NCBI GenBank assembly: GCA_019454045.1
Contig: SKCR01037648.1
Coordinates: forward strand, 25,340-89,339
Source of the DNA: Zanthoxylum bungeanum
Taxonomy: Eukaryota; Streptophyta; Magnoliopsida; Sapindales; Rutaceae
Reading direction: 5' to 3'
Length of the DNA stretch: 64,000 nt
Shown here: positions 56,322 to 64,000 of the stretch, piece after piece
How positions within the stretch are numbered: the stretch's first letter is position 1
Layout of the letters: each line of letters begins with the position of its first letter
Made by a program: the position numbers and the translations under genes
The notes under the pieces: generated by a model
What the model saw: the letters and a program-made list of their open reading frames with translations, nothing else
The model's database searches: none
Told to the model about the DNA's origin: nothing

Positions 56322-57403
56322 ATGAGACGAACCAGAAGCTTTGAACTCCGACCGCTTGACCCAGAAATTGAAAGAACCATCAGATAAGTGATAAGAGAAA
56401 GGAGAGAAGGCCAATAAGCTTTAGTCAACATGGAACCTGAACCTTTAGAAGTTGCACCACCAATTCCTATTCGAGACAGAACCATTCCAGTGGTTGATGG
56501 CTTCATTTCATGTATTGTACTTCCTCCTTTACCAGTAAATGTGCGTGACATCAAAACATGCATTCAGATGATTCAGCAGTCAGTTTAGTTTGGGGGAATG
56601 CAACTGAGGATCCTAATGCCCACATCAGCAACTTCCTGGAAGTTTACGGCACTTTCAATTACAACCAAGCAGCTGAAAAAGCAATGAGACTACGGGTTTT
56701 TCCATATTCCTTGAAAGATAAAGCTAAAGCTTGGCTACATTCACTACCAGCAGGTTCCATCACAACGTGGAACACTTTAGCCACCAAATTCCTTGCAGAG
56801 TATTTTCCACTAGCCATAACAGCAAAACTGAGGAATAACATCGCATCATTTGTTCAATATGACTCGGAAACTCTCTACGAAGCTTGGGAAAGGTACAAGG
56901 ATTTGCTCCGGAAATGTCCTCACCATGAGATTCAAAATTGGCTTCAAGTCCAAACTTTCTATAATGGACTTTTTGGACTGATGAGAACCACATTTGATGC
57001 TGCTACTGGATGAGCACTAATGGTAAAATGATAAGATCAAACCTGGGACCTAATTGAAGAAATGACCAACAACAATTCCTTGTGGCCAACAGAAAGGAGA
57101 ATGTCCAAAGAATTGCTGGAATTTATGAAGTTGGAGCCAATCCAGCCCTCAACGCCAAGCTCGATCAGATATGCAAATTCATGGAGACTCTCAGCACGCA
57201 AAGCAATATTGGATCCACAAGTTCACCATATGGAGGAGCACCAGAGCCAAATCAACAAGAAGAGACGATGAATTATGTCAACAATTTCAACAGAAAGGGG
57301 AACAATTCATATTCCAACACGTACAACCCAGGGTAGAGGAATCATCCCATTTTTTCATGGAGCAACAATTCAGGACAGAAGAACAATCCACCACCTGGAT
57401 TCC
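56322..57403 (+). pseudogene. gag: Gag of G3
   Basis: The upstream short ORF begins MRRTRSFELRPLDPEIER at 56322 but has a stop (TAA near 56386) besides the shared TAA at 56415-56417. Main gag starts at ATG 56430 (MEPEPLEVAPPIP). After a TAG near 56586 the frame 56558-57013 gives NATEDPNAHISNFLEVYG, KAWLHSLPAGS, FVQYDSETLYEAWERYKDLLRK and FYNGLFGLMRTT, ending at TGA where Gly is expected. The C-terminal part at 57062-57336 has NVQRIAGIYEVGANPALNAK and QQEETMNYVNNF in another frame. Non-functional. Confidence 0.85.
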
Positions 57404-58080
57404 TGATGAGCGGAAAATATATCAATATTTACCGCCCCTTTTACTTAATATTTTGTTAGTTTCTCGGGTTTGATGAACTTTTTGATGTGTTTTAGTTTAT
57501 TTTACAGATAAAATAATATCGGGTCTCAATGAAATCATTTAGGATGAAATATGGGTCAAATAAGGGCAATTATTGGACTTGATATTTTAATTTTGGAGAT
57601 TGGAAATTTGAAAGGGCGTTTTGACGAAGTGCAGTTTTGGAAATTCCAGTTTTGCGCATCTGTCGTATTTTGATTTGGTGGATGATTTGATGGAGGCAAA
57701 ATTTTGCCTATAAATACCAAGCCATTTCATTTGTAAAATTCATACTTTCTTCTACGGAATTCCTTAAGAATACTAAGAAGATTGTATCTTGTTTGTTTAT
57801 TTACAGCTTTCAGTAATTAATTTTTTTTTTTCGCACTTTCTTTTCTTTACTTTTCAGTTTTTATTTTCCCCAATTTACTTTTCCGTACAATACTTTTCTT
57901 TCTTTAATTTTCAGCAATTTACTTTCAGCAATTTACTTTCAGCATTTACTTTCAGCAATTACTTTTCAGCTTTTACTTTGTGTCTTTACTTTTCAGCATT
58001 TTTATTTTATGTCTTTTATTTTTAAGTTTTTACTAGCCCTAGTTTTGTGTTAGTTATCTGGGGTTGTGATGAATTCTAAT
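57404..58080 (+). repeat. Start of a gypsy LTR (G4), interrupted by copia C
   Basis: Begins TGATGAGCGG immediately after G3 gag sequence. TATAAAT at 57709-57715, preceded directly by the perfect palindrome GGCAAAATTTTGCC (57695-57708). CTTTTCAGCA-type repeats at 57830-58030. It matches the G1 LTR subtype. The rest should lie beyond copia C, outside the window. Confidence 0.75.
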
Positions 58081-60219
58081 TGTTGGATAAAATGACCCAT
58101 AGCGTCACTATTTGCACAGATCATTGTGTTGTTGTAGCAAATTAACTATGTAATAAGGAAATTGCACTCTCATCATTTGTGATTAGATCACCATAGATAT
58201 ATAAATGAAGAGAGGTCCCTATGATTAGTTCCTGGATTGAGATGATATGAGACAGTATCAGTCCACAAAGGATTAATCATTAAATATCCCTAGCCGTAGT
58301 ATTATCGAGACTGGACATCGATAATGCGGAATAGGGTAGTATTGCACTTGTGTGCGTTGTGAGGGCACAACGACATAGTTCTCATATATATAAGTATTGG
58401 ATACTTATGCAAGTGCGATAGGAGGTCGTGTTTCACCGATGGTACGGGAAACAGCTTCGCTCTGGATAGACCCCTCGGAATCCCATTGGTATTATGACTA
58501 TGTGTCTATGGGAGGCCGAAATCAAGGTAGGTGTGTATGGTCTTACCTGAGACTTACATCGCTAATACTTACGATAATCGATAGACTTTGGTCTTGGTGG
58601 TAGGGGACTTTAAACGGGTTATGTGTACACCACTTCTGGGTTTATCAGAGAGTCATAGTGTATTGGGTGTGATGTCAAGACGGAAGTGTCACTTCAGTCA
58701 TATTGGATTTGATGTCACGCAGGATACGGTACTAGTGCTCTTGAGTGTTTCGCAACCAATCGGGATATTGTGACCAGGTCATGTATATCCGATTATAGAG
58801 ACTATGTTACCAGACATCCGACATGTGCTTCGGACGGGGCAGACACTTATCCAGCCCCAGCCCTAGCACGTGACTATCCGATACTGGGGCAATATACACA
58901 ATACTACGGTATACAACGTTTGATACAGATCTATATATTCCTGTAAGAATATTTCTGGAGAGTTGGGTAGGCATGGCGCTTTGCTAGAAGCCAACCTTGT
59001 CTTGTAAATCGATATAAAACGTAGTACGAGGTACTTACGTGTGTTCGGACAGTCCGACGATCGTATTTACTACCAACATATCCGGAGATCTCATGGGTCG
59101 GTTCCTGAAGATTCACCGATGACGTATGACTCGCACTTTGATTAATCTGGGATTAATTAGTAGAGAGAGATAGAATTAATCTGGGATTATTCGATGAGAG
59201 AGAAAATTAATCTGGGTTTAATTACGGAGATATTTTATCTCGGATAAAATATCGTTAAAGAGAGAGAACGATTAATTTGGAATTAATCGGTAAAATTAAT
59301 ATATTCGATATATTAATCGAAATTGATTGATTTTGACGCGGAATTAAAATTAAATTTTAATTCGGGCGAACGAATTAATTTAGAATAATTCGTTAGCGAC
59401 GTGAATAGTGAATTCGCTAGGCGTAATCACTTAATTACGACGCGACGGAAAATCGTTAATTTGGAATTAGCGAACCCGAGCCCGAGAGTGATGCGAGCGC
59501 ATTCGCATTTCGAATTCGAGCGCGGCACGCGAGTCACATCAAGCGTCAAATCGCTGGTCGCGTCAATCGTCAAATCAATTGTCACTTGAGTGATGTGACT
59601 TGACAATATGTCACTTTATTAAAGTGAATAGATATGATGTGAAAAGTGATGTGATATGACTTAAAGAATAAAGTAATTGTGATGGAATATGAAATGGTTT
59701 GGAATATATATATGTTTTATTTATTTTGGGAAAATAAATGAATAATATATATTACTTTTTCTTTCCCTTTACTATTTATTCGGTCCTCTCTCTCTTACAT
59801 GCAAAGTACGGTTTCTCTTTTCCCTCTCTTCTTCACGGCATCACTGCCGATTCTTCTTCATTTTTTCTCTGGTTTTCACCGAAAATTTGAGAAGCAAAAT
59901 GGAAGATGAACTAGTGCTAGCACACCTGAGTGATACATAGGTGATAGGGAAGTGATTCTTGAGCATGGAAGCTTGAAGCTTGGAGCTTCAATGGAGTTCA
60001 TGCATGGCCGATTCTTGGAGGTTCAAAGAGGACTGAAATCGCACAGCCCACTGCAAGGAGGAGCTACTGCCGAGCTCAATGGAGGACGAAAATGGCTTGT
60101 CTTCTTCATTTCATCAAAACCGAAATTCAATGTGAGTATATTCCGCACCTCCTTTGATGTGTTCATATGCGGTTTTTGTGCATGATTTGTTGATCTTGGG
60201 ACTTGATTTAACTCCAACA
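58081..60219 (+). repeat. 5' LTR of copia C
   Basis: 2139 bp, TGTTGG...CCAACA, A subtype in its 3' half. TATATAAA about 58198-58205. Hairpin array about 59140-59400. Confidence 0.9.
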
Positions 60220-60220
60220 A

Positions 60221-60233
60221 TGGTATCTTGAGC
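60221..60233 (+). other. Primer binding site of copia C
   Basis: TGGTATCTTGAGC one base after the LTR. Confidence 0.7.
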
Positions 60234-63200
60234 TTTTGATGCATGAAAACCGAATTAGGGTTCTTGAGCAAATTTGGGGCTTTTTGATTTTAGCTTGATT
60301 CTGACAAATTGATTGTTTAAGAATGCTTATATATGATCTAATTTGAGTTATATGTAATCAATTTGATAAAAAATTGATTGGATTGATTTTCCCCAATTTG
60401 CTTATTTTTGGTCAAAACTTTAATTGGGTAAAATGTGTTTGAGCATGTTTTAATTGAATTGGATGTTTAAGTATGCTAAGAACATGTTAATTGAGATTGT
60501 GTGTGATCAATTTCATGAAATTGGATTGGATTCAATTTTCCCCAAATGGAGGCTTGGCCGAAAATTGCATAACCCTAATGTCTTGGTAATTTGTTTTGTT
60601 TGATCATTGGATGACTTAAAACAATTGGTTAATGTTGTTTTGAAGTTCAATTGGATTGAATTTTGATTGGAACATTTTTCCCTTTTAAAGTGGCTTGGCC
60701 GAATCTTTATGGACATGAAATTCATTGTGATTTTGTTGTTTGATTCATTGGATGAATTGAATTGATTTGGGAAATTAAGATTGTGGACTCAATTGGATTG
60801 AAACCGAATCGAATTAAAAAACCCTAATTGCCGAGACTTGAAAGCATGTTATTGGGTTTGATTTTGATTGAATTGTGTTGGACACTATTTGGTTGTTAAA
60901 GTGCATGATTAATTAGGCTAATTGATATTTTAGAAATGTTAATTGGGTAATTGATTGTGTATTACACTTAGGTTAATTAATTGTGAAATTTGGAATTTTA
61001 TAAGTTAATTAATTTGGGCTTGATTTGGAAATTGGGCTTGTTAGGTTGTAATTGGGCTTTTGGGCTTTGTTGTAACAAAGTTGGGTTTAGGCAAAATTGG
61101 TTGGATCCAATTAGGCCCAAAACCGAATCCAAAAGGTCCAATTATGACTTAATGGACCTTAATTATTTAATTGGGCCTAATGGGCCAAAATTAATTTAAA
61201 GGCTTATGGGGTAACTCCCGGATTGGATTTTGGTTGTTCGGTTGACCCGAGTTGACCAAAAGTCCACGCCTATAGAATTAATTAAAAGACCCATTGGACT
61301 TTAATTAAATAAAACATTAGATGTTTATCGGGCTTTGAGACCCGTTGCGATTAAATTGGAATTTAAGTCGTAAAGGTTCGTTAATAAAAGTGTAATATTT
61401 AATTTAGAATTAAATAATGAATTAGAATTAAATACGTATTAAATTGGATTTAATTATGTAATTTAATTTAATTCGTAGAAATCGTACTTTGAGTACGTGT
61501 TCGCAATAACGAGTTTGACTCGAACAAAAATCAAATCTTTGTTTGAACATTGGATGATCACTAATAATCAAGATTAATTAATTTGATTGATTGATTGATA
61601 ACATGCTTGTATGAATACATGGTTGTGATGTTTGAATAATGTATATCGGATGGATATTAGTCGGGTTGGGCGATTTGGAAATTGTAATAAATTTGATTTA
61701 TTAAATTGGACCTGCTGCGTGTCCAGCCTTATCTCCTATTTCTTTGTATTCTCTTCTCACCTATTCCCCTCCATGTAAAGAGGTTTCTTTAGAAGTGTAG
61801 TGTAACGGGTAGAAGTAATACAAGTGCTAGCGGGAGAGAGAAAGTGAGAGATTTGATCTAGGATCAAGTAAAGTATCCATCCGCATATCATTATTATTTA
61901 TTTTCATATACGCTTTATTATGTATTTAGAATGCATGTTTAAGGGTGTATGATGATGAGACCTTAAGAAAGATAATTAAATTGGTAGCCAATTTGCACGC
62001 GAAAAACCCTCGTTAAATATCAAGCATCATTTCCTTCCATTGAGTGATTCTTGCTCAAGATCGGAGATTGTCAGGGGTTGTTTTTGACCAAAGTCAAGCC
62101 CTTGTCAGTCAAAGATGTGCTTTAATCACGAGGCTTTGTTATATATCGGTGTCGTGTCCAAGTTGTGGTTTGTTTTTGACCAAAGTCAAGACCACTTCTT
62201 GTCCATAGACATTTGATTACGAAGCTTCCTGTCAATGGGTCCACGCTTGACTGGGATCACTAGGTTTGTTTTTGGCCAAAGCCAAGGCCTAGTTGATTCA
62301 GAGGAAAACGGGTAGGGTATATATTCGATATATAAGCATATATTAGACATATGTTTCGGACTTGGATGTCCACCTAACCGGATCTAGGAATTGGATGAGA
62401 TCCAATTGATCATAGAGATCTACCTAAGTTAAATAGCATACAATTTTATTGGCCAAAGTCAAGGTTGTGTGTTATTTAACGGGATCCTAGCCCACTAGGA
62501 AACGCGGTTTCCCGAGTACTCCACAGAGGGTTAGAGGCTCGACGAAAAATAGTGGGAGGCAAGTATTGAATTTGCAACATTCGTTCGAATACTCGCTAAA
62601 CACGCTCATTTTATTTTATTCGTCATATATCAAAAGTATTAGTTGGACTAATATTTTATGTTGTTTTAATAAACAGTTGGACTGTATTATAGTTGATTAT
62701 ATATAATTGGATTATATTAATCAATATATTTGAATTAATTAATTTCAGTTTACAGTTGATTTATAATTGGATTATAGTAATCAATGTAATTGAGGTTAAT
62801 TAATTTGGATTATATTTGATTATATAGTTGGACTATTATAATCATTATAATAAATAGTACCACTAATCGTTGATTAAATAGTTGGACTATTGTAATCAAG
62901 ATAAAATTGAAAAGAAGGATATTTAAATATAATCTGGGATTAAAATATTTTAAATGATTTAATTTTCAAATTGGGAATACATAATAGGTTACTTTATTTG
63001 ATAAAATAACTTATTATACCTTACGCCCAAAATTAAGCAAAATAAGTAGAGCATAAAATCTTTGGAAGATTTATGTGATGATGACTTTAATGCTTAATTT
63101 AATATACTTGTCATAAATCTAATTTTAGATTTAAGAAGTATTAAAATTGCAATTAATAATTCGTTGAGAATTGATTTGACCATTCTATTGAAGAAAAGTC

Positions 63201-63470
63201 AAAGTTTGCAATTGGGCATGTAGCACAAGGTGCACATCGTTTCAATATTCCAAAACCCAAGGCTTGGCCAAAGGTTTGTGAAATATCGAAAATGATAATT
63301 GACATATCCCGAAGTGACTACCATTTGGATATGGAAGACACGAAGGAATTAAAGAAAAGGCGAGGCTCTAACTTTAAAAATATTTGTCAAAGTTATGTTC
63401 ACTATAGTATTGAAATTAGATTTTAAATACTTAGTGTGGTACATGAAATATATGTATTGATGTTCAAAAT
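60234..63470 (+). other. Leader and gag-position region of copia C
   Basis: Closely follows A 3883-7280. AT-rich, no intact coding frame, palindromes throughout. Confidence 0.7.
62075..62470 (+). promoter_or_regulatory. Four constant-loop hairpins in the copia C leader
   Basis: Loop cores at 62086-62098 and 62178-62190 (GACC variant), 62274-62286 (GGCCAAAGCCAAG, arms CTAGG/CCTAG) and 62451-62463. The third unit, decayed in A and B, is intact here. Confidence 0.75.
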
Positions 63471-64000
63471 CTGCTTGAGCAGGATACTGTCTTCAAGCTG
63501 AGATTGCTCTGCGAATCGGAAACGGGACGAAGTCGCTGTTTCGACCGTAGATACCTAAGTTTAGGAACTACCTTCGGGTATGTACTTAAATTGGAACTGT
63601 TATGATGTAACTAGTTGACTAGAAACATTATCTCTATATCAGTGTTTAATCCGTTACGGATAAAAACCTTTATATTATAGAACACTAAGTGTTTTATTAT
63701 ATAAAGATGATACTGAGATAATACATTAAATATAAATAACAGAATTTATATTTTGAAATAAATAAAATATCAAGCATATAAAATGACAAATAAATAGCTC
63801 AAATTGATTTGATCAATAGAGACTTATCTGTGGCATTGTTGTCTAGGACACAATTTAACGAGACTCGTATATCCACACAATTTAGGACTGATTTGACTAT
63901 TCAAATAAGGTCTACGAATCTAGTTTACTAGGTAAAGTACCTAAAATACTATTTACTAGGTAATAGTGTAAAGGCCACCGATCTGTAAACCCTATTCATG
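63471..64000 (+). pseudogene. Fossil copia pol of C, start only
   Basis: Matches A 7265-7810 nearly base for base: protease-distal part, integrase zinc-finger region, up to the start of the integrase core at the window edge. Same decay as in A and B. Confidence 0.8.

Larger units (their letters stand above)
54331..57403 (+). mobile_element. G3: gypsy fragment in the order ORF2 - LTR - gag
   Basis: Contains an ORF2 fragment (54331-54622), an LTR missing its beginning (54623-56190), an intact tRNA-Asp primer site (56197-56214) and gag (56322-57403). ORF2 normally precedes a 3' LTR and gag follows a 5' LTR, so a single LTR here serves two element bodies. The LOG-like gene, polypurine tract and LTR start are deleted. 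Cut off on the right by the G4 LTR. Confidence 0.8.
58081..64000 (+). mobile_element. Copia C: gag-less LTR retrotransposon, 5' part only in the window
   Basis: 5' LTR 58081-60219, primer site, leader with hairpin array, TGG hairpins (about 62640-62895), and the start of the fossil pol; cut by the window end. Very close to A throughout. Inserted in the G4 LTR after CTAAT; the second TSD copy is outside the window. Confidence 0.9.

Overview
The window is repeat-rich plant nuclear DNA, probably gene-poor heterochromatin of an angiosperm with a large genome. Every sizeable feature I can recognise is an LTR retrotransposon, a fragment of one, or something carried by one. The evidence is plant-type Ty1/copia and Athila-like Ty3/gypsy proteins, tRNA-Asp and tRNA-Met-like primer sites, long LTRs and deep nesting. 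I see no tRNA or rRNA gene and no ordinary host gene in its own context. The species cannot be named from this sequence. Names G1-G4, A-D and AU below are labels for this window only. Layout. 1-16325: G1, an Athila-like gypsy element on the minus strand, split by copia element A (1706-11726, TSD CTTCC). G1 keeps gag, protease and the integrase C-terminus but has lost RT, RNase H and the integrase core. 16326-34312 plus 49184-49199: G2, a related gypsy on the plus strand that starts inside integrase. It is split by a copia solo LTR (16777-18806), by copia element B (18878-29035, TSD CAGAC) and, inside its 3' LTR, by copia D (34313-49183, minus). D is itself split by copia AU (39049-49048, minus, TSD CCTCC), which has an intact gag ORF and a nearly complete but broken pol. 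49200-50130 is unclassified AT-rich DNA. 50131-53632 is a short-interior non-autonomous LTR element. 53633-54330 is LTR-like sequence that I cannot place. 54331-57403 is G3, a gypsy fragment arranged interior-LTR-gag. 57404-58080 is the start of a further gypsy LTR (G4), interrupted by copia C (58081 to the window end). How the parts relate. The copia elements fall into a coding type (AU) and a gag-less type (A, B, C, D) whose pol is a fossil. A, B and C share the same decay, so they spread after it happened and were presumably moved by proteins from AU-like partners. The gypsy family has an unusual cargo between integrase and the 3' LTR, where Athila elements often carry an env-like gene. The cargo is a short Cys- and Arg-rich ORF (three copies here) followed by an intronless LOG-type cytokinin-activating enzyme gene (two copies, both broken). 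Most unusual signals: the captured LOG gene plus the Cys-rich ORF; a four-unit array in the copia 5' leader in which the loop GGCCAAAGTCAAG is constant while the stems differ and covary; dense mini-hairpins with a T-N-G triloop in the copia LTRs and upstream of gag; and a second, unrelated constant-loop hairpin array in the LTRs at 50131-53632. All identities and boundaries were judged by eye.
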